Assembly (NCBI GenBank): GCA_014379385.1
Contig: JACMLW010000156.1
Location: 1-43,366, forward strand
Length of the DNA stretch: 43,366 bases
Direction: 5' to 3'
DNA from: Phycisphaerales bacterium
GTDB lineage: Bacteria > Planctomycetota > Phycisphaerae > Phycisphaerales > UBA1924
Each line of letters opens with the position of its first letter. Within the stretch, counting starts at the first letter, position 1. Positions 7,589 through 17,341 of the stretch are shown here, one piece after another. The translations under genes were made by a program, and so were the position numbers. Below the pieces are notes generated by a model, which saw only the letters and a program-made list of their open reading frames with translations, had not been told where the DNA came from and ran no database searches.

Positions 7589-10500
7589 ATGCCACCACTC
7601 GCTCGACTCGTTTCCGCCGTGGTCGCGGCAGGTGTCGCCATTTGGCCGGCATTGGCCATTGACCCGATCGTGTGGGACCAGCGGCTGGACTACATGAACA
7701 TCGAGGCGACCTCTGGCATCTCCAGCGATTTCGGGGAGGGGTCGGACCTGAACGCGGAGGCGGCGGACGAGTTCTGCCTGCACGCGCGGATCACGCGGGT
7801 GAACTTCTCCGGGTATCGGGACACGAATGGCTGGACCGGCGTGTGGGTGCGTTTCTATGACCAGGGACCGGGCGGGGCGCCGGGAGAGGTGCTGTATGAG
7901 CAGCACTATGCGCGCGGAGGCGGACAGGTCATCGAGCTGGGGACCGACACGGGGGTCAATCTGAGTGTGCCGTTCGAGGCGGACGGTCGGCATTTCGTGT
8001 CGGTGCAGGTGGTCGGGACGAGATTCGACTGGTACGCGGACGGTGTGCCCGCGGTGGCGGGGCAGCCGTTCTACTGGCGCAACCCCGGTGGGGGGTGGAA
8101 CGTGGGCCATGCGGACTGGGGGCACCTGGAGAACCGAGATCTCGCGTTTGTGCTCTACGGGGTGATGCACGCGGGGGCGCCGAGCTGCGAGATCCTGCCC
8201 GATGGGCCGACGACGACGATCGTGTGGCGAGCGGCGGACAACCCGCATGTCGTTGAAGGGGTGTTCCCGGTCGGACCGGACCAGACGCTGGTGCTGGAGC
8301 CGGGTGTGGAGGTGATCATCAATGAGGAGAGCCGGATCGCGGTCGAGGGAGCGATGCGGGGGATCGCGACGGCGGAGGCGCCGATCGTGATCACGGGGGT
8401 GAGCAACCACTCATCATCGATCCAGACGGTGGGCGGCGTGGTGGAGCTTGACCATGCCCAGCTCAGCGTGAAGGTGGTGCCGCCGTTCTTCTATTCGGGC
8501 CGGACGGGGAACGTGCTGCTGTCGCACACCACGGTCAGCGGCAACGGACTGCTGTGGGGGAACTGGGAATTTTTCCACCTGCGCGATGTGCAGCTGCAGG
8601 GGGCGTATGGGCCGATCCTGGGGGGGTGCGGGAGGCTGGAGAACGTGACCTCGAACCACACGATCTCGCTGCATGGCGGGCTGTTCGTGCTCGACAACGT
8701 GAGCGTGAGCGGCGCGACGTACGCCACCGATGGGGAGGGCGCGGGGTTCTTCATCGTTTCCGGTCTGCAGCCGCTGCTCCTGGACGGCATAGTGGCAACG
8801 GCGAACGAGGGGCCGGGCGTGTACCTCGGCAACGGGAACACGCTGCTGGGCGCGAACAACACGATCACGGGGAATAAGTACGCAGTAGAGCTGTACGGCG
8901 GGCTGCTCCCCGGGAGTGTCGTTCCCGCGACAGGCAACGATCACAACGGGTTCGTGTCGGTGGACGAGTATGGGCAGGGGCTGCGGTTCATCCCATCGCT
9001 GACGAGCCGCGACTACGTGTGGGGCGATGTGGGGCTGCCGTACGTGGTGCGCGACTCCACGTCGCCGGGGCTCGGCGGGCGGCTGCGGATCATGCCCGGT
9101 GTGGATGTGCGCTTCGGGAGCGGCGCGTACATGACAACCAGCGAGAGCGGCGTGCTGCGTATCCGGGGCACCCCGGAGGAACCGATTACGTTCGGGCCGC
9201 TCGTGCCGGGCGGTTCCTGGGACATGATCCAGTTCGCGACGCACTCGCAGGTGCGCAATGTTCTGGTCGAGGGGTCGGAGCGGGGAATCTCGTCATACAT
9301 CGGGGCGGCGGTCGATCTGCACGACTCGGTACTGCGCGACAACGGGGTGGGCGCGATTCGCGGCGTGCGCGCGAAGAAGACGCAGTTCCTGGACAACGCG
9401 GTGGGCGCCTCGAACACGGGCTCGAGTTTCGGCTCGGCGCCGCTGAGGCTCTCGAGCCCCGATGCACCCAACGCGTTCGTGGGCAATCAGATCGGCGTGC
9501 AGGATACGTTCTCGGGGTCGCTGGGGTCCATCGATGCGATGCATAACTGGTGGGGGCATCCACTCGGGGCCGCAGGCGACGCTGAATCCGAACGGCCAGG
9601 GCGATCCGGCGGTGGGGTTCGTGGATTTCCAGCCGTTCCTGTTCGAGTCACCGGACTTCGCGGATCATCCACCGGTCGTGGACATCAAGGGGTTCCAGTT
9701 GCTGGAGCCGGGCGAGACCGTCTTCGTCGAATGGGATGCACGCGATGATGGGAGCATCGTGGAGCACCGGCTGTTCTACTCGCCGGGGCTGAACTACCAG
9801 CCCGAGAACGCGATCCTGATTACCGCGGGGATTGCGGGGACGCAGAGGTCGTATCAATGGACGGTGCCGGATGTCGGCCCGCTGCTCAGCAGCCCGGAGA
9901 CGAACCTGTACGTAGTTGCGATCGATGATGCGGGGCAGGAGGGATGGGATCGGCACGCCTACGTGATCCCCGACAACGATCGGCCTGGGGAGGTGACGAT
10001 CAGTGGCCCGAGCGCGGGGGCGTCGTACCTCGCGGGGGACTTCATCCCGTTCACGTACGAGTCTTCCGGGTTCACCGACGGGTACTTTGCGCTGTTCAAT
10101 GCGGCGCTGGTGCTGGAGAACGATGATGCGTGGGAGTTCGGTTTCGGGAGCGGGATCCCGGACGGGTTCTTTGCGCCTTGCGTGAGCACGGATGCGGCGC
10201 GGGTGGTGGTGATCGCGCAGGGAACGTACAACATTCAGAAGCACTTCTTCAGCGAGGTGTTCACGATCCGGCCCGATCCGCGGATAGGCGATGCGCCGCC
10301 GGCGATCACGATGCTCTCGCCGCTGGATGGGCAGTCGTTCGCGGGCACGGTGCCGATTTCGTGGTCGGCGAGCGACGACCTGGGCATCCGCGAGATCAAG
10401 ATCTATGCATCGACCAACCAGGGGCGGAGCTGGCAGCGGGTCGTGACGGAGCTGCCCGGGCCCGCGACCTCGTATGTGTGGCGGCCGGTCGCGGATGTTG

Positions 10501-10796
10501 CCGCGGCGGATGTGCGGGTGAAGGTGGTCGCGGTGGACACGCGGTTCCAGAACACATCGGATGGGCGTGACCGGGTGATCTCGATCCTGCCCGGGAGCGG
10601 CGGCCCGTGCCCGGCGGACTGGAACGACTCGGGGTCGGTGACGGGCGCCGACATCACGGCGTTCCTGCAGGACTGGTTCGCGGACATCGCCGGCGGGACA
10701 AGCCTGGCGGACTTCAACAACTCGGGGAGCACGACGAGCGCGGACATCACGGCGTTCTTGAGCGCGTGGTTCACGGCGCTGGCGAGTGGGTGCTAG
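7589..10796 (+). CDS. Large secreted beta-helix/Ig-like protein with GC-type dockerin, split by +1 frameshift
   Basis: GAGGG lies eight bases before the ATG and a signal peptide (VSAVVAAGVAIWPALA) follows. The frame is intact to about residue 660, then shifts by one base at a run of four G (9566-9569). Removing one G joins MHNWWGHPLG to PQATLNPNGQGDP, a very typical beta-helix end, and gives about 1068 residues. Domains in order are an N-terminal beta domain (30-190), a right-handed parallel beta-helix (about 200-690), and two Ig/fibronectin-like regions (the second opening PPAITMLSPLDGQSFAGTVP). The dockerin ends ALASGC. If not repaired, the protein would end at 9748 without the dockerin. 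A sequencing error and a true frameshift are both possible. The role is probably adhesion to, or binding of, polysaccharide. Confidence 0.75.
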
Positions 10797-10827
10797 AAAG
10801 GGCTCTGGCAAGTGAGATGTGGTGCCA

Positions 10828-10842
10828 GCGAGCATCGCTCGC
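10828..10842. repeat. Short perfect hairpin GCGAGC-ATC-GCTCGC
   Basis: Six-base arms (seven when the flanking A/T is counted) enclose ATC, 31 bases after a dockerin gene stop. It is preceded by a second weaker hairpin with arms CTGGCA and TGCCAG (10805-10810, 10823-10828). There is no T-tract, so a Rho-independent terminator is not supported. It looks like a dispersed palindrome. Confidence 0.55.
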
Positions 10843-10886
10843 TTCGATATCGGTTCTCATAACCCCAGTCGCATCGCATCAGGGCT

Positions 10887-10905
10887 CGCGGACTTGAAGT
10901 CCGCG
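10887..10905. repeat. REP-like palindrome CGCGGACTT-G-AAGTCCGCG
   Basis: Two perfect nine-base arms surround a single G in the spacer between a dockerin gene and the Kef-type antiporter gene. Similar 'GCGGACTTCAAGTCCGC' palindromes are, from memory, common between planctomycete genes. Confidence 0.6.
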
Positions 10906-10947
10906 GCTCCGAGCGGAGGGGGGCACCGGCGAAAGAACACCCGCCTG

Positions 10948-10965
10948 GAGACCGGCGCCGGTCTC
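10948..10965. promoter_or_regulatory. Perfect 18-base palindrome upstream of antiporter gene
   Basis: GAGACCGGC followed directly by GCCGGTCTC forms a perfect dyad whose right end is 16 bases before the ATG of the Kef-type gene. It could be an operator or, in RNA, a hairpin that limits ribosome access. A dispersed REP element is equally possible. Confidence 0.35.
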
Positions 10966-10981
10966 GCTACGCTTGCCGGTC

Positions 10982-12802
10982 ATGCACCTGCTTCTTGGCG
11001 CGGCGGATTCGTCGCACGCGGTTGTGTTCGAGTTGATGGTCATTCTCGCCGCGGCGGCGGGGGTGACGATGCTGCTGCGCCGGCTGCACTTGGCGGCGAT
11101 CCCGGGGTATCTGATCACCGGGGCGCTGCTGGGGCTGATCGGGGCGCAGCTGAACATCCCGACCAGCGACGAGAACATCGCGTCGATCTCGAACCTGGCG
11201 ATCATCCTGCTGATGTTCACGATCGGCCTGCACCTGGACCTCGACGGGATCAGGACGGGGCTGATGCACATACTGCTGGTTGGGGTGGCCTCGACCACGG
11301 GGGTGGTGCTGACGATGTGGCCGCTGGCGATGCTGTTCGGGCTGCCCGCGCCGGCGGCGATCGCGGTGGGGATGGCGCTCTCGATGTCATCGACGGCGGT
11401 GGTGTTCAGGATTCTGCAGCAGCGGCGGGAGATGAACACGGCGCACGGGCGGGTGTGCTTCGCGGTGCTGGTGGTGCAGGATCTGATGGCGCTGGTGTTC
11501 CTGGCGCTGATGCCCCCGCTGGCGGACTGGTCGGGCGTGGGGCTGAGCGGGATGGTGGCGGAGGTGGAGCAGGCAACGAAGGGCTCCAAGGCGCTGGCGC
11601 TGCTGGCTGCGGGCGCAGCGGGGATCGGGGGCATTGCGCTGATGATCGCGGTGGGGAGGTATGTGCTGCCGCGGCTGCTGACGGAGGCGGCGCGGGAGTC
11701 GTCGGCGGAGACGCCGCTGGTGCTGGCGGCGGCGGTGGCGCTGGGGGCGGCGATCGTGACGAGCGCTCTCGGGTTCAGCCCGGAGCTGGGGGCGTTTCTA
11801 GCGGGGTTCCTGCTGGCGTCAACGCCGTTCAAGCACCAGTTAGCGGGGCAACTGGCGCCGATGCGCGATCTGTTTATGGCGGTGTTCTTCACGGCGGTGG
11901 GGCTGAAGCTGGACCTGGGGGTGATCGCGGGGTACTGGTGGGTGATCGCGATCGGCCTGGTGCTGATGCTGAGCGTGAAGGCGGTGCTGATCGCGCTCTC
12001 GACGTGGGCGGCGGGCTCGACCGTGCCGACGGCGGTGGCGAGCGGGTTTGCGCTGGCGGAGGCTGGGGAGTTCAGCCTGGTGCTGCTGGCGGCGGCGGCG
12101 AGCGAGGATCACCCGATCATCTCGGGGGATGTCCAGGCGGTGGCGATCTCGATGGTGGTGGTGTCGCTGGTGCTCACGCCGGGGCTGTACAACGCGGGGC
12201 AGAAGCTGCGCCCTCGGTTCATGAAATGGAAAACAGCCGGTTGGTTCGCATCGCCGGCGCTGCGGGACGAGACCCATGGGGCGGCGGTGCGGGCGAAGCG
12301 GGAGGGATCGCTGACGACGCCGGCCGGCAAGCCGCTCTCGCACCACGTGATCATCGCGGGGTTCGGGATCGTGGGACGGAACATGGCGCAGCACTTTGAG
12401 GTGGCGGGGATCAACTACCTGATCGTGGAGCTGAACCCGGCGACGGTGCGTAAGCAGCGGGCGCTGGGGCGATCCATCGTGTTCGGCGATATCTCGAACC
12501 CTGAGGTGCTGCAGTCGGCGGGGATCGAGTGCGCCAACGCGGTGGTGCTGACGGTGCCGGACGACGATGCGACGCTGCTGGCGTGCCGGGCGATCCGGGC
12601 GGCGGCGCCGACGATCTTCATCGCGGCGCGCACAAGCTACCTGAGCCGGGCGATCCGCGCGACGGAGTTGGGGGCTGATCACGTGGTAGTCGAGGAGATC
12701 GCGACGGCGGAGGCGATGAGCAAGCAGGTGCTGCACCGGATCTTCCAGCACCTGCAGAACCAGCCCGGCGCGTGGATCCCGGGGGCGAGCGCGGAGCCGT
12801 AG
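10982..12802 (+). CDS. Kef-type cation/proton antiporter (CPA2) with TrkA-N domain
   Basis: 606 residues from the ATG at 10982; an in-frame TTG at 10973 is an alternative. The N-terminal 390 residues form about a dozen hydrophobic segments typical of the Na+/H+ exchanger fold. They include the family stretches IPGYLITGALLG, LMFTIGLHLDL, LSMSSTAVVFRIL and LGFSPELGAFLAGFLLA. A cytoplasmic TrkA-N/RCK domain follows (about 430-560), with the Rossmann motif GFGIVG and the acidic strand end IVELNP that binds NAD(H) or a related ligand. The combination is that of KefB/KefC-like transporters, which exchange K+ or Na+ for H+ across the inner membrane. It is not clear that glutathione gates this one. 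It stands alone and its transcript converges with the next gene. Confidence 0.9.
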   Translation: MHLLLGAADSSHAVVFELMVILAAAAGVTMLLRRLHLAAIPGYLITGALLGLIGAQLNIPTSDENIASISNLAIILLMFTIGLHLDLDGIRTGLMHILLVGVASTTGVVLTMWPLAMLFGLPAPAAIAVGMALSMSSTAVVFRILQQRREMNTAHGRVCFAVLVVQDLMALVFLALMPPLADWSGVGLSGMVAEVEQATKGSKALALLAAGAAGIGGIALMIAVGRYVLPRLLTEAARESSAETPLVLAAAVALGAAIVTSALGFSPELGAFLAGFLLASTPFKHQLAGQLAPMRDLFMAVFFTAVGLKLDLGVIAGYWWVIAIGLVLMLSVKAVLIALSTWAAGSTVPTAVASGFALAEAGEFSLVLLAAAASEDHPIISGDVQAVAISMVVVSLVLTPGLYNAGQKLRPRFMKWKTAGWFASPALRDETHGAAVRAKREGSLTTPAGKPLSHHVIIAGFGIVGRNMAQHFEVAGINYLIVELNPATVRKQRALGRSIVFGDISNPEVLQSAGIECANAVVLTVPDDDATLLACRAIRAAAPTIFIAARTSYLSRAIRATELGADHVVVEEIATAEAMSKQVLHRIFQHLQNQPGAWIPGASAEP

Positions 12803-12859
12803 GGCGAGGAGCGCGAGCGACCGCAGCTGCCACTGGATTGGGTGCCGCACGCTCGGGGA

Positions 12860-14356
12860 TCAACACCCGTCGGCGATCGCCGCGAACCAGGCGCCGAGGA
12901 ACGCGGTGATGTCGGCGGAGGTCGTGGAACCGGACTGGTTGAAGTCGGCGGTGAGCGTGCCGCTGGTGAGGTCGGCGAACCACGCGGAGAGGAAGGACGT
13001 GATGTCGGCGGAGGAGACGGAGCCGGAGCCGTCGAAATCGGCCGGGCAGGGTGGCGGGGCGAGGGGCGTCAGGTTCTCCATGACGCGAAGGCGCGTGGGC
13101 GTGCTCTCGGGCGGGTCGTCGTACAGAACGATGTCGGGGAGCGCTGAGCCGACGACGTTGCCTGCGGCGGCGGTGACCAGGTAGCTCAGGTCCGCTTGCA
13201 GCGGCGTTGTGACAGCGAATCCGCCGGCTCCATCGTTTACAAGGATCTCTCCCACTTCGCCCACGTTGGGGACCTTTGCAATGTCTACATCGCCGTCACC
13301 GTCGAAGTCGGCGACAACAATCGTGCCGGTGTTCATCCCATCTTGCGAGCGCGTCTCCCGGAAGATCTGCGTGAACGTGCCGTCGCCGTCGCTTCGCAGC
13401 ACGTAGAGCCCCCCCGCGCCGGATTGGCTCCCCCGTTCCCCGAAGAGAAGGTAATCCGCGAGGCCGTCGCCCGTCAGGTCTGTGAGAAAGGCGCGGGCTT
13501 GCCCGGTTATCAGTGCATTCAGCCGCGCGTCGAGCGTGAAGGAGGGCGCGGGTGTGAACGACCCATCGCCGTCGTTACGGTTCACCGAGATCGTTACCTC
13601 TACTCGGTTGTCGCTGCCGCTGTTCCACACGCCAATCGCGTCCGGGTCGCCGTCACCGTCGATGTCCCCGAGCGTCGTGATCTCGGAGAAGCCCGTGCCA
13701 GACTGGATCGGCGCACCGAAGGTGCCGTCGCCGTTGCCGGGCACCACCGAGAAGGAGCTGGAGGAGGCGGGGCTGACGATATCGAGGTGACCGTCGCCGT
13801 TCATGTCGCCCAGCGCGACGTTCCGGCCGCGGGCCCGCCGCATAAACCTGTCGGTGGTGCTGTTGGCAAGGTTGGCCTGGCCGGTGAACCGCCCATCGGC
13901 CTGCCCGAACAGCACGGCGATGTTGGGCCGGTTGCCGTCGGGCGGTGTGAAGACCGAAAGCCGCGTCGTCACCAGGTCTGCACGCCCGTCGCCGTTCAGA
14001 TCGCCCAGGGCGAGCGCGAGGTTGGAGAACTCGTTCCCCTCGGTCTCGACGCTGCTGCTCACGGCCGGGGCGAACGTGCCGTCACCGTTGTTGATGAGGA
14101 CATTGAACTCGTGGGTGTACGAGAACTGACCGAAGTTATCGGAGACGACGATGTCGAGCAGTCCGTCGCCGCTTACGTCGGCTAGTTCGACGCCGCTCCC
14201 GATAAAGCGCGGCGTCTCCTGCAACGCTACCCCCTCGCCGGGGAATGCGAACTGCGGCAGGACGGGCTGCGCCCAGGCCGATCCGGAGGCGGCGCCCAGG
14301 CCCGCCGCGGCGACCGCCAGAATCACCCTTCTACTCGATCGCGTGCTGGTTATCAC
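12860..14356 (-). CDS. Secreted FG-GAP/VCBS beta-propeller protein with GC-type dockerin
   Basis: 498 residues from a GTG at 14356, which has AAAGG nine bases upstream. A GTG nine codons earlier (14383) lacks an SD. The signal peptide has twin arginines (SSRRVILAVAAAGLGAASG, cut after AWA), so Tat export is possible. Six Ca-binding blades of the form D-x-[NDST]-G-D-G are visible (DVSGDG, DLNGDG, DMNGDG, DIDGDG, DLTGDG, DFDGDG), as in integrin-like propellers. A seventh blade is probably degenerate. The dockerin starts PCPADFDGSG and ends AIADGC. In known secreted proteins such propellers act in ligand or glycan binding; the ligand is unknown. Confidence 0.85.
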   Translation of the reverse strand: MITSTRSSRRVILAVAAAGLGAASGSAWAQPVLPQFAFPGEGVALQETPRFIGSGVELADVSGDGLLDIVVSDNFGQFSYTHEFNVLINNGDGTFAPAVSSSVETEGNEFSNLALALGDLNGDGRADLVTTRLSVFTPPDGNRPNIAVLFGQADGRFTGQANLANSTTDRFMRRARGRNVALGDMNGDGHLDIVSPASSSSFSVVPGNGDGTFGAPIQSGTGFSEITTLGDIDGDGDPDAIGVWNSGSDNRVEVTISVNRNDGDGSFTPAPSFTLDARLNALITGQARAFLTDLTGDGLADYLLFGERGSQSGAGGLYVLRSDGDGTFTQIFRETRSQDGMNTGTIVVADFDGDGDVDIAKVPNVGEVGEILVNDGAGGFAVTTPLQADLSYLVTAAAGNVVGSALPDIVLYDDPPESTPTRLRVMENLTPLAPPPCPADFDGSGSVSSADITSFLSAWFADLTSGTLTADFNQSGSTTSADITAFLGAWFAAIADGC

Positions 14357-14469
14357 GTTCCACTGCCTTTCAGATTCTGTCACAGGGCCGAAGGCGCGAC
14401 GCGCTCGCGCGAGTCGGTTCGTTCGTCGTCCCCACCCTCCCCCGTCCCTTCAATCCCGGATTTTCTGAC

Positions 14470-17085
14470 TCAGCACCCATTCTGGAGCGCTCCGAACCAG
14501 ACGCCAAGGAAGGCGGTGATATCGGCGGAGGTCGTGAAACCGGAGAGATTGATGTCTGCGGAAGCGGTGCCGGAAGCAAGGTCGGAGAACCACGCCGCGA
14601 GGAAGGCGGTGATGTCGGCGGAGGTGATGGTGCCGGACTGGTCAAAGTCGGCGGGGCAGCCACCGTCGTCTTCGCAATCGTCGGGGATGCCGTTGGCGTT
14701 GAGGTCGGCACTGAACGGAGCGAGGTTGAGGAAGAGGTATTGCGACCAGGAGTTCTCGGGACGGATCATCGCGTCGGGGCGGCCGTCACCGTTGGCGTCG
14801 GCGACGAAGAGGTCGCGGTAGTTAGAGTTGTAGCGGTGGAGGTGCATCGCGGGCGGGAATGTCGCATCGCCGTTGTTAAGGAGCACGCTGAGGGTGGCGT
14901 TGCGGGCGTACAGGTCGACGTCGCCGTCGAGGTCGATGTCGGCCGCGATGAGGATGCTGCCCGCGGTCTGGTTCACGAGATCGGGAACGGCCGGCAGGTT
15001 GCCGTCACCGGGGTTGCTGTAATAGCGCAGGCCGAGCGCGGTGACGGCCACATCGTTGTCGCCGTCGCGATCGAAGTCAGCGACTGCGATCGCGTTGACG
15101 GCGGGGTTCAGCGGCTGAGATTGGATGTAGCGGTCCTGTCGCTCGCCGAACGTGCCGTCGCCGTTGTTGGGGAGCCACGAGAGGACACCGCCGGGCGCGG
15201 GGTCGAGCTGCGGACGGAAGCCGGCGAAGAACTCGGGGGCGCCGTCGCCTGTAATGTCTCCGAATGCGACGGACTCGTCTTGACGGAGCATGGTGTACTC
15301 GGTGTACACGCCGAACGAGCCTTGGCCGTCGCCGAAGCTGATGCGGGCGACGCTCGGATGGCTGCCGAAAAGCCACATCAGGTCGAGGTTGCCGTCAACG
15401 TTGTAGTCGGCGATGGTGAGGCGCAGGCCACGGGGCTGGATGGGGGAGCTGATGGCGGGGCCGAAGGTGCCGTCGCCGTTGCCAAGTCGGGCCTCGCAGC
15501 GGCCGGTGACGGTGAGAAGGTCCAGGAGGCCGTCGTTGTTGAGGTCGCGCGCGAAGGTCATGGTGCCGCCGACGCCGAGCTCGTTGATAATGGGGATGGT
15601 GCTGAAGCGGGCGTCGCCGAGGCCGGTGTGGACGTAGAAGGTATAAACGTCGCCGAGCTGATTCGTGTTGACGGTGCCCAGGTCTATCACGCCGTCGGTA
15701 TTGAAGTCGGCGAGGATGGCGTTGCCCGGATACTCGGAGAGGCGGTAGCGGATAGGGGCGTCGAAGTCGAGCTGGCCCTTGTTCACCAGCACCGAGAAGG
15801 TGCGGGCATCGTTGTTGGCGGAGAGGATGTCGGGCGAGCCGTCGCCGCTGAAATCAGCGATGGCGAGGTAGAGCGAGCCGTAGATCGAAGTCGCGAAGCT
15901 CTGCTGATACTCAAACGTTCCGGCGTTGTTGCGGAGCACGATGACGGCGCTCGTGTCAGGGTCGCCCCACACAATATCTTCCCAGCCGTCGGCGTCGAGG
16001 TCGGCGATCCGAACATCGCGCGGGTCGCCCTCGATGGGGAAGCCCCCGAAGGTCTGGGAGAGCGAGAAGTTGCCGGCGCCGTCGTTGGCGTGGACCGAGA
16101 GCACGTTGGACAGCTTGCTCGAGACCACTAGATCGGTATCGCCGTCATGGTCGGTGTCGCGGAGTTCTACAAACTGGGGGCGCGGCTGGTACATGTAGGG
16201 CGGCAGGCCGCGCGGCGGGGTCACCGCGCCGTGGGCGACGAAGGTCGTGCCCGTGTTACGCAGGAGCGAGACCGTGCCGTCGGCGCCCGGTGGGCTCGAT
16301 GAGTAGAACTCGTTGGCCACGGCGAGGTCGGGCAGGCCGTCGCCGGTGAAATCACCGATGGCGACATCGCGCGGCTGGAACGACACGCTGATCGTGCTGC
16401 GCGGGCCGAATGTGCCGGCACCGGTGTTGCGCCACACATTGACCTTGTTGGTGCCCCAGCTCGTCGCAGCGATATCGGTATCGCCGTCGTTGTCGAGGTC
16501 GCCGAGCGCGAGGCCGACGGAACCGTTGTTGGAGGTGTCGCCCTGGAGTGTGACGGACGCGGCAAAGGTGCCGTCACCGGTCGCGCGCAGGACATACACG
16601 CGGTTGTAGGAGGAGTCGGCCGCGATCAGGTCGGGCCGGCCGTCGGCGTTGACGTCGGCGGACTTGATGATGGTGGGACGCGCGTTGGGGAATGGGATCT
16701 CGCTGTGGAAGGTGAGGCCGGGGCCGCCGTCGTTCCGCCAGAACGCCACGTGGCCGAAGTTGGTGCTGGTGAAGGCGCAGAGCGCGAGGTCCATCTTGCC
16801 ATCGAGATTGAAGTCGAGCGGCGCGACGTCCCAGACGTTGTTCTGGAACTGGACGACGCCGTTGAGGTGCTCGCGCGAGTTGGAAAAGTGGGGCCGCCCG
16901 ATGTCGATGATGTCGAGGATGGCGTTGTGGTTGCAGTCGAGAGCCCCTTGCCGGAGCTCAAGGGAGTCTTGTTGGAGGTTGCCGTCGAGGTCTTGAGCGA
17001 GGGCCGGGTAGGCGCACGCCGCGGTGGCGATCACGGCCAAGAGCAGCCGGGTAAAGCGGACTGGCGAGGAGATCGGCGTAGGCAT
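14470..17085 (-). CDS. Secreted double beta-propeller (14 FG-GAP/VCBS repeats) with GC-type dockerin
   Basis: 871 residues from the ATG at 17085. An upstream in-frame start at 17265 would add 60 residues before the signal peptide (RLLLAVIATAACAYPALAQ). There is no clear SD. Fourteen Ca-loop motifs can be counted, from DFNLDG, DVNADG and DLDNDG to DIDLDG and DANGDG, at regular spacing. This would make two seven-bladed propellers. A DLNANGIPDDCE segment, similar to thrombospondin type 3 Ca motifs, joins them to the dockerin, which starts GCPADFDQSG and ends ALQNGC. It is a paralog by architecture of the 12860 gene, lying 113 bases upstream of it in the same orientation. Confidence 0.85.
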   Translation of the reverse strand: MPTPISSPVRFTRLLLAVIATAACAYPALAQDLDGNLQQDSLELRQGALDCNHNAILDIIDIGRPHFSNSREHLNGVVQFQNNVWDVAPLDFNLDGKMDLALCAFTSTNFGHVAFWRNDGGPGLTFHSEIPFPNARPTIIKSADVNADGRPDLIAADSSYNRVYVLRATGDGTFAASVTLQGDTSNNGSVGLALGDLDNDGDTDIAATSWGTNKVNVWRNTGAGTFGPRSTISVSFQPRDVAIGDFTGDGLPDLAVANEFYSSSPPGADGTVSLLRNTGTTFVAHGAVTPPRGLPPYMYQPRPQFVELRDTDHDGDTDLVVSSKLSNVLSVHANDGAGNFSLSQTFGGFPIEGDPRDVRIADLDADGWEDIVWGDPDTSAVIVLRNNAGTFEYQQSFATSIYGSLYLAIADFSGDGSPDILSANNDARTFSVLVNKGQLDFDAPIRYRLSEYPGNAILADFNTDGVIDLGTVNTNQLGDVYTFYVHTGLGDARFSTIPIINELGVGGTMTFARDLNNDGLLDLLTVTGRCEARLGNGDGTFGPAISSPIQPRGLRLTIADYNVDGNLDLMWLFGSHPSVARISFGDGQGSFGVYTEYTMLRQDESVAFGDITGDGAPEFFAGFRPQLDPAPGGVLSWLPNNGDGTFGERQDRYIQSQPLNPAVNAIAVADFDRDGDNDVAVTALGLRYYSNPGDGNLPAVPDLVNQTAGSILIAADIDLDGDVDLYARNATLSVLLNNGDATFPPAMHLHRYNSNYRDLFVADANGDGRPDAMIRPENSWSQYLFLNLAPFSADLNANGIPDDCEDDGGCPADFDQSGTITSADITAFLAAWFSDLASGTASADINLSGFTTSADITAFLGVWFGALQNGC

Positions 17086-17251
17086 GGCCGGCACGGGGAT
17101 AACGCTCCGAAGTGAGAGCACGGGATCGGTGGATGCGGCAATGCAATCTTCGTGCCAATGGAGTATCACGCCGCGGGCGGGAAGGCTGCGGCCGAACGTG
17201 GTAATCGGTAGAGAATTGGGGCGTGCTTCCGCCAACACGATGGGCTGATGG

Positions 17252-17289
17252 CGGATCGTGGCCAATGCGACGGATCGTGGCCAATGCGA
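17252..17289. repeat. 19-base tandem duplication upstream of propeller gene
   Basis: The unit CGGATCGTGGCCAATGCGA occurs twice in direct succession without a mismatch, in the 256-base spacer between the SGNH gene and the 14-repeat propeller gene. It lies about 170 bases before the propeller start, in a plausible promoter position. The function is unknown; it could be a recent slippage duplication. Confidence 0.85.
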
Positions 17290-17341
17290 CGAGAGTCCCC
17301 GAAGGCCGGGAGAGGGTCGAACGGGCGACTAGCCGAAGGCC

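Noticed and set aside
9648-10835. 395-residue minus-strand open frame opposite the beta-helix/dockerin gene
   Set aside because: Arg/Pro-rich composition and no recognisable domain; opposite a well-supported gene.
10805-10842. Rho-independent terminator after the large dockerin gene
   Set aside because: Hairpins are present but no T-tract follows on either strand.
10819-12399. 526-residue open frame overlapping the Kef-type gene in another frame
   Set aside because: Gly/Ala/Asp-rich frame-shadow; the Kef-type frame has clear TM segments and a TrkA-N motif.
14245-16131. 628-residue open frame on the plus strand inside the propeller genes
   Set aside because: Val/Gly/Glu-rich reverse image of the repeated Ca-loop codons, spanning a gene boundary; no start context.
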